Source of the DNA: Rivibacter sp049446155
GTDB taxonomy: Bacteria > Pseudomonadota > Gammaproteobacteria > Burkholderiales > Burkholderiaceae_C
Reading direction: 5' to 3'
Assembly: GCF_049446155.1 (NCBI RefSeq)
Contig: NZ_JBMSEE010000001.1
Span: 248,001-312,000, forward strand
DNA length: 64,000 bases
The notes under the pieces are model-generated. The model was given only the letters and a program-made list of their open reading frames with translations, made no database searches and was not told where the DNA came from. The stretch's first letter is position 1; every line of letters starts with the position of its first letter. Both the position numbers and the translations under genes were made by a program. Of the stretch, positions 30,927-38,651 are shown one piece after another.

Positions 30927-31586
30927 ATGTTCGAACTGTCCGAAGTCACGACGCTGAAGCTCACCAACGTCTCGCCGCGCAAGGAATGCCACGGCGAGGA
31001 CCTGGTGCAGGCGATCGACCTCTCCCTGAAGTGGGAGACCAGCAACGAATCGCTCAGCGAGTTCGACGGCTGGTTGCGCAGCTCGCTGTACTACAGCGCG
31101 GCGGCCGAGGCAGGCCAGGGCACGGTCGATGGCGTGCCGGACTTCTCACTGCCGAACCTGCGCAGCCCGAAGCTGAAGATGCCGCTGAAGTGGGACTGGG
31201 AAGGCGCCGGCTACACGATGCGCATCGACCATGGCCTCGGAGGGAAGTCCGACCTGGTGCTCCTCGGCTGCAACCTGAAGAAGGTCACCTTCGACTGCCG
31301 CGAGGGTGGCACGGTGTTCGTCGAGTTCATGGTCCAGTCGAACACCGACATCACGGAGAAGATCGTCGGCAAGCTCTGCGCGCTCGAGGGCACCGAGATC
31401 GAGGCGACGCTGCTGGCGCCGAACGACGTCGACACGATCGACGGCACGAGCGGCCATCCCGGGGCGAAGCCCACGGACGGCATCGCCGAGGGGAAGGCAG
31501 CGGGTCAGGATCCGCTTGAGGGCCTCGAAAGCAACGAGCTCACGCCGGAGAAGGCCCTGGCGGCCTCGGTTGGGGCCCAGTCGTGA
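30927..31586 (+). CDS. Conserved phage protein, unknown function
   Basis: 219 residues from the ATG at 30927 (GGAG upstream). Begins MFELSEVTTLKLTNVSPRKE, includes LGGKSDLVLLGCNLKKVTFD and VEFMVQSNTDITEKIVGKL, and ends in an acidic Gly/Ala-rich tail. I have seen such proteins beside phage recombination genes without assigned function. The all-beta body with an acidic tail could be another DNA-binding protein. It overlaps the methyltransferase gene (GTGA). The 103-base gap before it holds nothing clear. Confidence 0.6.
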   Translation: MFELSEVTTLKLTNVSPRKECHGEDLVQAIDLSLKWETSNESLSEFDGWLRSSLYYSAAAEAGQGTVDGVPDFSLPNLRSPKLKMPLKWDWEGAGYTMRIDHGLGGKSDLVLLGCNLKKVTFDCREGGTVFVEFMVQSNTDITEKIVGKLCALEGTEIEATLLAPNDVDTIDGTSGHPGAKPTDGIAEGKAAGQDPLEGLESNELTPEKALAASVGAQS

Positions 31587-33412
31587 CCTTCAGCCGCGTC
31601 CGCAAGAAGGTGCTGTGCCTGTTCGGCGCCGTCGGTGGCGGCGCGCTGGGCTTCAAGCGCGCCGTGGTGCGCATGGGCATGCACGAGGGCACCTGGGAGT
31701 GCATCGGCAGCATCGACGTCGACGAGGGCGCGAACCGCGTCTTCGCGCGCCGCGTCGGCGCACCGGCGACGACGATCGACCTGGCCGACCGGTCCCAGTA
31801 CATCGCGATTCACGGCCATGAGCCTCCGCCGGTCTGGCGCGAGGCAACGCCGGAAGACATCCGGCGCGCCGCGGGCGGCATGCGCCCTGACTGCATCTTC
31901 CTGAGCGCCCCCTGCAAGGGCTTCTCCGGACTGCTGAGCGAGGCGAAGAGCACAACGGCCAAGTACGTGGCGATGAACGGGCTCGCCGAGCGGGGCCTTT
32001 GGCTCGCGCTCGAAGCCTGGGCCGATGACCCGGTGCCGCTGATCCTGTTCGAGAACGTGCCGCGCCTTCTGACTCGCGGCCGGCCATTCGTCGACCAGCT
32101 GATCGCGATGCAGCAGGCCTTTGGCTACGCCACCGCCGAGACGGTGCACGACTGCGGCGAGCTGGGCAACCTCGCTCAGTCTCGCAAGCGCTGTCTCATC
32201 GTGGGCCGGCATATGGCCAAGGTGCCGAACTTCCTCTACGAACCGCCGAAGCGCCCGCTGCGCGCCGTCGGTGACGTGCTGAGCAAGATGGACCTGCCCG
32301 GCGTCGAGGCTGCGGGCCCGATGCATCGCGTGCCGAACCTGCAGTGGAAGACGTGGGTTCGCCTCGCGTTCGTCGAAGCAGGCTCCGACTGGCGCTCGCT
32401 GAACAAGCTCGCGATCGAAGACGGCCACCTGCGCGACTTCGTGATCGTGCCGGAGATGCACAACGGCGTGCTGGGCGTGCGTGACTGGCACGAGCCAGCG
32501 GGCACTGTCACCGGCAACGCGCGGCCCGGCACCGGTTCGTTCAGCGTCGCCGACCCGCGGTTCGATCAATCGGAGAAGTGGCACGACGGGCACTCCTACG
32601 GCGTGCGCCGCTGGGACGAGGCGAGCTCGACGGTCACCGCCAAGCTGGCGCCCGGCAGCGGCTACGGCACGGTCGCCGATCCGCGCTGCGGCGCGACGAA
32701 GCACAACAACTGCTTCAAGGTGGTCCGCTTCGACCAGGCCGCGGGCACCGTCACCGCGGGCGGGCATCCGAGCGCCGGCGGCCAGGCCGTCGCCGACCCG
32801 CGCCCCGACTGGAATCGCCACGGCAACAACCTGTGCGTGATGGACTGGGAAGAGCCTTCTCGCACCGTCATCGCAGGAGGCAAGGGCGTTCAAGGCGGCT
32901 GGCTGTCGGTTGCGGATCCGCGCTCAGGCATGGCAGGCGATCGAGAGGCCTACCTCACCGGCGGCCACTACGGCGTGCTGCCGTGGGGCGAGCCCGCTGG
33001 TGCGGTCGCCGCAGCCGCATGCCACGACAACGGCCGCTGGTCCGTCGCTGACCCGCGCATGCCCGAGGCCACCGACAAGCTGGTTGCGCGGATCCGGGCG
33101 CTCGATGGCACCTGGCACCGGCCCTTCACCACGCTCGAGCTGGCGGCCCTGCAGTCGCTCTTCGATCCTGACGACCCGGCCGACGTCGCTGCCTTCACGC
33201 TGGCGTTCACCAGCGAGAGCAAGAGCGACAGCGTGCATCGCGAGTGGACGGGGAACGCTGTGCCGCCCGACGGCGCGACGCCGATCGCCGAGGAGATGCT
33301 GCGCACTCTGATGTTGGCCGACGCCGGCGAGACGTTCCAGTTGAGCGCGTCGCCGATCTGGGTCCGCCCGGTTGTTGCGGCGCTGATGCTGGCCCAAGGG
33401 AGCAACCCATGA
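31583..33412 (+). CDS. C5-cytosine DNA methyltransferase with five internal repeats
   Basis: 609 residues from a GTG at 31583. Catalytic motif IV SAPCKGFSG holds the nucleophile Cys 111. Motif VI ENV is at 157-159, motif VIII QSRKR at 199-203 and motif X GNAVPP at 557-562. Motif I is unusual (CLFGAVGGGALGF). Between 291 and 492, where the target-recognition domain lies, are five repeats of about 35-45 residues of the form W-x-E-P-x-x-T-V-T-A...S-V-A-D-P-R. No restriction partner is present, so it probably protects phage DNA. The repeats could recognise several sites. Confidence 0.88.
   Translation: MTFSRVRKKVLCLFGAVGGGALGFKRAVVRMGMHEGTWECIGSIDVDEGANRVFARRVGAPATTIDLADRSQYIAIHGHEPPPVWREATPEDIRRAAGGMRPDCIFLSAPCKGFSGLLSEAKSTTAKYVAMNGLAERGLWLALEAWADDPVPLILFENVPRLLTRGRPFVDQLIAMQQAFGYATAETVHDCGELGNLAQSRKRCLIVGRHMAKVPNFLYEPPKRPLRAVGDVLSKMDLPGVEAAGPMHRVPNLQWKTWVRLAFVEAGSDWRSLNKLAIEDGHLRDFVIVPEMHNGVLGVRDWHEPAGTVTGNARPGTGSFSVADPRFDQSEKWHDGHSYGVRRWDEASSTVTAKLAPGSGYGTVADPRCGATKHNNCFKVVRFDQAAGTVTAGGHPSAGGQAVADPRPDWNRHGNNLCVMDWEEPSRTVIAGGKGVQGGWLSVADPRSGMAGDREAYLTGGHYGVLPWGEPAGAVAAAACHDNGRWSVADPRMPEATDKLVARIRALDGTWHRPFTTLELAALQSLFDPDDPADVAAFTLAFTSESKSDSVHREWTGNAVPPDGATPIAEEMLRTLMLADAGETFQLSASPIWVRPVVAALMLAQGSNP
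32453..33058 (+). repeat. Five protein-level tandem repeats in the C5 methyltransferase
   Basis: Copies end in VADPR at residues 322-326, 364-368, 403-407, 443-447 and 488-492. They share an aromatic-x-acidic plus TVTA/TVIA core. DNA identity between copies is low except around the GTCGCCGACCCGCG-type end, so the duplications are old. Confidence 0.8.
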
Positions 33413-33687
33413 CCAGAGCAACCGAACTAGCGAAGAAGGTCGGCGATCACGCAACGATCCTGGATCACGGCTGCGAAGCCAGGGCGTCATTGATCGAGGC
33501 TGCCAATCTTCTCCGCGCCCAAAACGCAGCGCTCGTGCAGGCGCAGCAATCCCTCGAAGACCAAATCCAGTGGGTCCATGCGTTCGCGAAGGGCCAAGGC
33601 GACGCGTCCCATCGCACCGTCCGAGCATCGCCGCGCATGGGCAGGGCAAAAGCAACGCTCGCCACCCTCAAGGAGCTGACCAAGTGA
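33409..33687 (+). CDS. Small coiled-coil phage protein
   Basis: 92 residues from the ATG at 33409, which overlaps the methyltransferase stop. MTRATELAKKVGDHATILDH, then a helix LIEAANLLRAQNAALVQAQQ and a basic C-terminus. Such short proteins with an ANLLR.QN core are common in phage accessory trains; function unknown. Confidence 0.5.
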   Translation: MTRATELAKKVGDHATILDHGCEARASLIEAANLLRAQNAALVQAQQSLEDQIQWVHAFAKGQGDASHRTVRASPRMGRAKATLATLKELTK

Positions 33688-33893
33688 GCACCGAACTCAA
33701 GCCGGGCGACCGCATCAAGGACAACGATCCCCGCATGCCAGGTCGCGTTCTGACGATCACCGACATCCTGCCGAACGGTGTCGTGGCCCGTGATGCACGT
33801 GGGCGCGAGTTCGGCTACCTGCGCCGCCGCATCCACACCGATGGGAAGCCGCGAAAGTCCGGCTTCTCGCTCATCAAGGGGAACTCCAAGTGA
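33684..33893 (+). CDS. Small beta-barrel-like phage protein
   Basis: 69 residues from a GTG at 33684 (GTGA overlap). LKPGDRIKDNDPRMPGRVLT and ILPNGVVARDARGREFGYLR form a short KOW/SH3-like pattern, then a basic tail. Its first codons share a 17-bp stretch with the next gene start. Confidence 0.5.
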   Translation: MSTELKPGDRIKDNDPRMPGRVLTITDILPNGVVARDARGREFGYLRRRIHTDGKPRKSGFSLIKGNSK

Positions 33894-35515
33894 GCACCGA
33901 ACAACTGCGCGAAGCGCTGGAAGCGCGACTTGCCGAAATCATGCCGCTGTTCGTCGAGGCGCGCGATGCGTTGCCGGCGATCAGCGAGGCGGCGCGGAAG
34001 CTGCACGGGATTTCGCCGACGCTGGCCGAGCGCATGGATGCGGTTGGCACGAAGGACTGGCGGGCCGCCCTCGCCTCCACCGCCGCGCTAGCGCAGCAGG
34101 GAGAGCAGACATGGCAATTGCATTTCAGCGATGCGCGCGACTTCTGCCGCTTTGCGTCGATGCTGATCGGTGCCGCCTACACCGACGCACAGATGGCGGT
34201 TGACCGCATCAATCACGGCACCCTCGGCGGTGAGCAACCGTGGGGCAGTGTGTCTGCCGCCACCCCCTCTCCATCCGCCGCGCTTTCCGGTACGGCAGAG
34301 GCGGGAGAGCCGGGCATCCTCGATTGCTCGCATCCGGTTTGGTGGCTTGAGAGCGCGATCGACGACTACATCGACGGTTACACGTTTGAGGCCGACGAAG
34401 GTAGCTACACGCCCACAGACACGGAGCGCGCCGTCATCAAGGACGCGTTCATGGGCCTGCTCGCCGATACCGAATTCTGCGCAGCGATGGCTGATGTCGG
34501 AATCGTCGCCGCCCACCCATCGCCAGCAGCACCGCAGGGGCAGGGGGAGCCGATCGAAGGAGCGCCGCAGACCGGCAAGCGCAACTGCCCCGCCTGTCGT
34601 AACGCGGACTCTTGGGGCTTCCCCGACAAAGCGTTCTGCGCCTCGTGCACGCTGACCATCGATGGGAATGGGACGAAGTTCGAGCCACTGAACTCGTGGG
34701 CTGGTTCAAACACACCGTCCCGCGACGCGGTAGCAATCCTTGCGCACGACATTCGCCAGCAAAGGCTCGCCGCCCGCCCCACTCCCGCAGCAGGGCCGAC
34801 CGATGTGCTCCGGCTGCTCAATGCCGAATTGGTGCCGACGCTGATCGCGGTGCTTCGGCGGCGTGAACACACGATCTCCGACGACGACCGAGGCGCAATG
34901 CTCGAAGCAGCCGATGAAACCGTCGCGTCGTTCGCCAGCGATCTTCCGATGCTTCGGTTAGACGGCAAGACGCTGCCCGAGTTCATCGGAGCCGAGCTGT
35001 TCGAGTTTCAAGAGGCCCCCGAGCCGGACCTAAGTGCAGCCGGCGCCGAGTTCGCCAAGTGGTTCGCCGCGAACTACTACGGCGAAGTCGTTTTCGGCGA
35101 TCCAGGCTGGCACGCGGCCATCATCTTCCGCAACGCTTGCGCGCAGATCCGCCTCGCCGCCAGCCCCACCCAGCCAGCCACCGAGCCGGCGGCGCTGAGC
35201 GATGCCTACAAGGCAATTCGCGCTGCGCGGCGCTGGCTGACGACTGATCTACCCGAAGCAAAAGCGAACGCGCTGGTGGAGCTGCGCAAAGTTAACGACG
35301 ACCTGTACGCCGCCCAGCCAGCCAAGCAGACGGTGAGCGAGCCGAGCGAGGGGCAGGTCGAGGCGGCGGCGAAGGCGATCTGCCGCGGCGAATGGGGTGT
35401 CGGCGAGTACGCCGAAACCTGTTTCAGCAAGGACCGCAGTTATTACATGAACGTGGCGCGCAAGGCCCTCACCGCCGCCAGCGAGGCGGGGAACAGAAAC
35501 GGCGGTGCAGCGTGA
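33890..35515 (+). CDS. Composite accessory phage protein of unknown function
   Basis: 541 residues from a GTG at 33890 (GTGA overlap). It reads like several small accessory modules joined by Pro/Ala/Gly-rich linkers: a helical N-terminal part (1-115), a WWLESAIDDYIDG module (about 150-205), a zinc ribbon CPAC-x(15)-CASC (about 234-254), a helical module (about 300-380), FAKWFAANYYGEVVFGDPGW (about 385-425), and AAAKAICRGEWGVGEYAETC near the end. Each piece resembles separate short phage proteins. A frame break cannot be excluded, but no stop interrupts it. Confidence 0.55.
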   Translation: MSTEQLREALEARLAEIMPLFVEARDALPAISEAARKLHGISPTLAERMDAVGTKDWRAALASTAALAQQGEQTWQLHFSDARDFCRFASMLIGAAYTDAQMAVDRINHGTLGGEQPWGSVSAATPSPSAALSGTAEAGEPGILDCSHPVWWLESAIDDYIDGYTFEADEGSYTPTDTERAVIKDAFMGLLADTEFCAAMADVGIVAAHPSPAAPQGQGEPIEGAPQTGKRNCPACRNADSWGFPDKAFCASCTLTIDGNGTKFEPLNSWAGSNTPSRDAVAILAHDIRQQRLAARPTPAAGPTDVLRLLNAELVPTLIAVLRRREHTISDDDRGAMLEAADETVASFASDLPMLRLDGKTLPEFIGAELFEFQEAPEPDLSAAGAEFAKWFAANYYGEVVFGDPGWHAAIIFRNACAQIRLAASPTQPATEPAALSDAYKAIRAARRWLTTDLPEAKANALVELRKVNDDLYAAQPAKQTVSEPSEGQVEAAAKAICRGEWGVGEYAETCFSKDRSYYMNVARKALTAASEAGNRNGGAA

Positions 35516-35805
35516 GCCCGAAGTACCTCGAAGAACTCGCCGACATGGTGGACCCTGAGTCTCTCTGGCGCCTACCGCTGATCGAGCAATTGGACTTGCC
35601 GTTTGAGAAGCGCAGGCAACTCGACGCCGGGATCGCGCTGCGGCGATACGCAAGCCACATCGATCGGCTGCGGGCCGTGCGCGAAGAAGGTCGCAGCCTG
35701 CTCATCACGCCGCTGTCCGCCGACAGCATCGCCAGCAAGCACGTCACCACACCCGCCGGTCATCGCCGCCTGCGCGAAGTCGCCACCCGAAAGGACACCC
35801 CGTGA
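35512..35805 (+). CDS. Small phage protein, unknown function
   Basis: 97 residues from a GTG at 35512. MSPKYLEELADMVDPESLWR and PFEKRRQLDAGIALRRYASHIDRLR are helical, then a short basic tail. It overlaps both neighbours by four bases. Confidence 0.5.
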   Translation: MSPKYLEELADMVDPESLWRLPLIEQLDLPFEKRRQLDAGIALRRYASHIDRLRAVREEGRSLLITPLSADSIASKHVTTPAGHRRLREVATRKDTP

Positions 35806-36068
35806 CCACTGATCGCGACCTCACGCCGCGCGAGCTGGCGAAGCTTGTCTCGCTGTCCGAAGAACTCTGTGACGCGGGCGACAAGTACCTCACCCTGATC
35901 GAGCACCGTGGCGGCTGTCGGTGCTGCGTCTCGCCGCCGTGCTTCGCCTGCAGCGAGCCGCTGACATGGGCCGAAGCCGAAGCACTCGGCTGGATCGAAG
36001 ACGAGCCCGCCCCGCAACCCGACTACCTCGGCGCTGCTGCCGAAGTGACCAAGAGGTTCTGCCGATGA
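35802..36068 (+). CDS. Cys-rich small phage protein
   Basis: 88 residues from a GTG at 35802. MTTDRDLTPRELAKLVSLSE is followed by GGCRCCVSPPCFACSEPLTW, five Cys within 13 residues, probably a metal knot. The start region repeats that of the next gene. Confidence 0.5.
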   Translation: MTTDRDLTPRELAKLVSLSEELCDAGDKYLTLIEHRGGCRCCVSPPCFACSEPLTWAEAEALGWIEDEPAPQPDYLGAAAEVTKRFCR

Positions 36069-36325
36069 CCACTGATCGCCCCACCCCCGCCCTCACGCTG
36101 CCCGTCATGAAGAACGGCATTCAGTACAACGAGCCCGCCATCCGGGTCTGCTGTCTAACGCTCGACGGCGCCACGATGACCGTGCCTGCCAAGCACTGGA
36201 AAGACGTGGTGCACGAGATCGTCGATGAGGACGAGGAAGGCTGCGGCGAGACCTCCTACACCCTGGCCTTCAAGACCATGCTGATGAAGGACTACGAAGC
36301 GCTGGGAGAGTTCGATGGCTTCTGA
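36065..36325 (+). CDS. Small acidic phage protein
   Basis: 86 residues from ATG 36065 (ATGA overlap). After MTTDRPTPALTLPVMKNGIQ comes a beta-rich centre VCCLTLDGATMTVPAKHW and an acidic helix VVHEIVDEDEEGCGE. Unknown role. It shares 19 bases at its 5' end with the following gene. Confidence 0.5.
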   Translation: MTTDRPTPALTLPVMKNGIQYNEPAIRVCCLTLDGATMTVPAKHWKDVVHEIVDEDEEGCGETSYTLAFKTMLMKDYEALGEFDGF

Positions 36326-36677
36326 TCGCCCCACCCCCGCAGAGCACGCGAAGCAATGGGCCATTGACAACGCGCCCGCGATGGCCGAGCGCGTCACCCG
36401 CCTGTGCGGCAAGGTGATTGAGCAGAGCATGGTCGGCATCCTTGAGCACTGCGCCGAGTTGATCGAAGAACTCAAGGCGCTTGAGAAAGCACGCGCCGCT
36501 GACCGCGCCGCGCTGGCCGAGGAGCTGATGCCGTTGATCGAGGCGTATGGCGCTGCACGACAGCGGCTTACGCGTGCTACCTACATGGAGCGGCGTGGTT
36601 CTCCGATCAGCCAGTCTGTTGCCGACGTGAACGCAGCCCGCGCCGCCATCGTCGCGAAGCTGGGGGATGCGAAGTGA
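36315..36677 (+). CDS. Small coiled-coil phage protein
   Basis: 120 residues. It starts MASDRPTPAEHAKQWAIDNA, has a long helix AELIEELKALEKARAADRAALAEE and ends near SVADVNAARAAIVAKL. It overlaps the previous gene by 11 bases. No domain recognised. Confidence 0.5.
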   Translation: MASDRPTPAEHAKQWAIDNAPAMAERVTRLCGKVIEQSMVGILEHCAELIEELKALEKARAADRAALAEELMPLIEAYGAARQRLTRATYMERRGSPISQSVADVNAARAAIVAKLGDAK

Positions 36678-36814
36678 ACTGGTTATTCATCCAAACGTTG
36701 CCGGCGCTCGACAACAGCGGCACATGGCTCGCGCGTTGGCGATGGGACAACTATTGGGTTACTGGGCGCACAAGAGCCCACGCCATTCTTAACCTGAAGG
36801 GGTCGTCGTCATGA
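36674..36814 (+). CDS. 46-residue phage peptide
   Basis: From a GTG at 36674 (GTGA overlap) to a TGA that overlaps the next ATG (ATGA). The peptide, (V/M)NWLFIQTLPALDNSGTWLA..., is Trp-rich (six Trp). Overlaps on both sides support translation. Confidence 0.45.
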   Translation: MNWLFIQTLPALDNSGTWLARWRWDNYWVTGRTRAHAILNLKGSSS

Positions 36815-37029
36815 CCAAGCTAATCCGCGTGTTCGGCCTGTATCGCATCAAGTCGAACGCACTTCGCCGGCTCACCATCGTCGTGACGCTACCGCTGCTG
36901 TTCATCTGGAACATCACGCTCATGCTGCTCGGCGTTGCGATGTTCTGGTGGCAGAACCAGCGCGAGCTTTTTCGTAGCGCCGCGCATTACTGGAAGACCA
37001 GCGAGCGAATCCCGGAGGACGTGTCATGA
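36811..37029 (+). CDS. Small membrane protein
   Basis: 72 residues. A basic N-terminus (IRVFGLYRIKSNALRRL) precedes a hydrophobic segment IVVTLPLLFIWNITLMLLGVAMFWW (quoted by its core LPLLFIWNITLMLLG), then a charged tail. One or two membrane passes. Function unknown; the sequence is less GC-rich than its neighbours. Confidence 0.55.
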   Translation: MTKLIRVFGLYRIKSNALRRLTIVVTLPLLFIWNITLMLLGVAMFWWQNQRELFRSAAHYWKTSERIPEDVS

Positions 37030-37514
37030 CCACCCCCAACCTGCCTGAAGATCAAGAGCGCGAGGCGTTCGAGGCGTGGTGCATGAAGCGCTGGGCCGGC
37101 GACCGTGACGCGCTCACGATTCGCGGCGATGGCGAGTACCACAACGGCCACGTCCAATTTGCGTGGTGCGCCTTCCAAGCCGGCCGCGCCGCTGCTGAGG
37201 CTCTGCGAGCAGTGGGGGCGGAACCGGTGGGTCATTTGCACAGCAACGGCGATTTCTGCCAGGACCGCCAAGTCCTGTCTGACTCGTGGCCCATCCCCCT
37301 CTACGCCGCCCCACCCCGAGCAGTCCCGCAGGGATGGAAGCTGGTGCCGGTGGAGCCGACCGAAGAAATGCTTGCCGCGGCTGACGAAGGCGACCGCGAG
37401 TACACGCTGCGCAACTTCGGCGACATCATGACCGTGCAGCAGGGTCCCTATGACCACTGGGTCGCAATGCTGTCCGCCGCCCCGTCCCCGAAAGAGCAGG
37501 GAGAGAGCGTATGA
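37026..37514 (+). CDS. Accessory phage protein (Ea22/DUF551-like module)
   Basis: 162 residues. The front EREAFEAWCMKRWAGDRDAL ... FAWCAFQAGRAAAEALRA is the 'FEAW...W.AWQAGRAA' module common in phage accessory genes. The tail WKLVPVEPTEEMLAAADEG resembles the second common module WKLVPxEPTxEM. These pieces are frequently shuffled among phages; function unknown. Confidence 0.6.
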   Translation: MTTPNLPEDQEREAFEAWCMKRWAGDRDALTIRGDGEYHNGHVQFAWCAFQAGRAAAEALRAVGAEPVGHLHSNGDFCQDRQVLSDSWPIPLYAAPPRAVPQGWKLVPVEPTEEMLAAADEGDREYTLRNFGDIMTVQQGPYDHWVAMLSAAPSPKEQGESV

Positions 37515-37849
37515 GCGACTACCTGAAAGGTCTTACCTGCCGCAGCAGTGCCGACTACGCGCTAGCGGCCGAAGTCGCTCGGCAGATGGAGCGCGAAGAA
37601 CAGGAATGGATCGCATCGATGCGAGCCCAAGGTGCAAAGGCATCCCATCCGAATGACGGCTGGGTAAATCGAGAGGAGCGATCGTTGATTCTCTGCTATC
37701 CGCAGTTCGACGATGGCGCCGATGTCGGCGATCTGGTCGCGCTCGGGGATCCGTGGGGGAAAGCGTGGCTCGTCCAACTTGGCAAGAAAATCGGCAGCCG
37801 CGAATGGGAGTTCGAGATGATCGGCTTGGCGCAGTGGGATGAGAGATGA
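37511..37849 (+). CDS. Small phage protein, unknown function
   Basis: 112 residues, ATGA overlap at both ends. A helical front (YALAAEVARQMEREEQEW) and a beta-rich back (FDDGADVGDLVALGDPWGKA, then GKKIGSREWEFEMIGLAQW). No family recognised. Confidence 0.5.
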   Translation: MSDYLKGLTCRSSADYALAAEVARQMEREEQEWIASMRAQGAKASHPNDGWVNREERSLILCYPQFDDGADVGDLVALGDPWGKAWLVQLGKKIGSREWEFEMIGLAQWDER

Positions 37850-38082
37850 AAACCATCACCATCCCGCGCCATGAGCTTCCGACGCACTTGTCGGTAGATG
37901 ACCTATCGCATGCCTGCGAAGCCATCGGCATCGACTTCGACATCGTCCTCAGAGTGCCTAACCCGCTGGCTGGCGCGTGGCCGCCAAAAGGGGCTCGCAC
38001 GACGTTTCGGATGGAGTACCGCGCTGCTCCGTCTGAGGCCGCGAAGGAGACCACCAGTGCCAGCCATTCCGATGGAGAGTGA
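37846..38082 (+). CDS. Small phage protein, unknown function
   Basis: 78 residues. MKTITIPRHELPTHLSVDDL, then CEAIGIDFDIVLRVPNPLAG and a polar tail. No domain recognised. The next gene begins 1 base after this stop (GTG 38084), with its Shine-Dalgarno inside this gene. Confidence 0.45.
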   Translation: MKTITIPRHELPTHLSVDDLSHACEAIGIDFDIVLRVPNPLAGAWPPKGARTTFRMEYRAAPSEAAKETTSASHSDGE

Positions 38083-38083
38083 C

Positions 38084-38428
38084 GTGAGCCAGACCCACAT
38101 TCCGATCAAAGCCGTGTTCACCCCCGAGCACGCCAAGCTCGCGAGCCAGGAAGCCGGCAAGCCGTACCTGCCGAGCAACGGCACCGAGGGTGCCTGCTTC
38201 CAAGAAGCCTGGTGCTGCAGATGCTCGCGCGATGCCGTGATGAGCGGGCGCGTGAGCATGGAGGAATCGGACGGCGAAGGCCTGTGCGAGATCCTCGGCA
38301 ACAGCTACATCGACGAAGTGCCCGAGTGGATCTACGGCGAAGACGGCTACCCGAAGTGCACGGCCTTCTCGCCGCTGGACGACCCGAGCCCGGTCGCCGA
38401 CGACCGCACGCTGCCGCTGTTCGACTGA
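38084..38428 (+). CDS. Conserved Cys-rich phage protein
   Basis: 114 residues from a GTG at 38084, supported by GGAG six to nine bases upstream; an in-frame ATG at 38072 has no such site. Contains GACFQEAWCCRCSRDAVMSG, GLCEILGNSYIDEVPEWIYG and YPKCTAFSPLDDP. I recognise this pattern (WC..C..D..M ... LCEIL ... EW.Y...G.P.C.AF) from small uncharacterised phage proteins near integrases. Confidence 0.6.
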   Translation: MSQTHIPIKAVFTPEHAKLASQEAGKPYLPSNGTEGACFQEAWCCRCSRDAVMSGRVSMEESDGEGLCEILGNSYIDEVPEWIYGEDGYPKCTAFSPLDDPSPVADDRTLPLFD

Positions 38429-38429
38429 G

Positions 38430-38651
38430 ATGAGCGCCGCCGCCGTAGACCGCCCTGTCCAGGTCGCACCGTCCCGGTTCGTTACCATCCCGCTCGCCGC
38501 GACACTTACCGGCCTGACGGCTTCGGCCATCCGGACCAAGATCGCCCGCGGTGTTTGGGTCGAGGGCCGCGAGTACGTGCGCGCGCCCGATGGTCACGTC
38601 ATGGTGGACATGCGAGGGTATGAGCGATGGGTCGCACCGGCAGCGGCGTAG
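38430..38651 (+). CDS. Excisionase-like DNA-binding protein
   Basis: 73 residues: SRFVTIPLAATLTGLTASAIRTKI is a MerR/Xis-type winged helix, then GVWVEGREYVRAPDGHVMVD and a C-terminal RGYERWV. It lies directly before, and overlaps by 25 bases, the integrase, the usual place for a directionality factor. Confidence 0.75.
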   Translation: MSAAAVDRPVQVAPSRFVTIPLAATLTGLTASAIRTKIARGVWVEGREYVRAPDGHVMVDMRGYERWVAPAAA

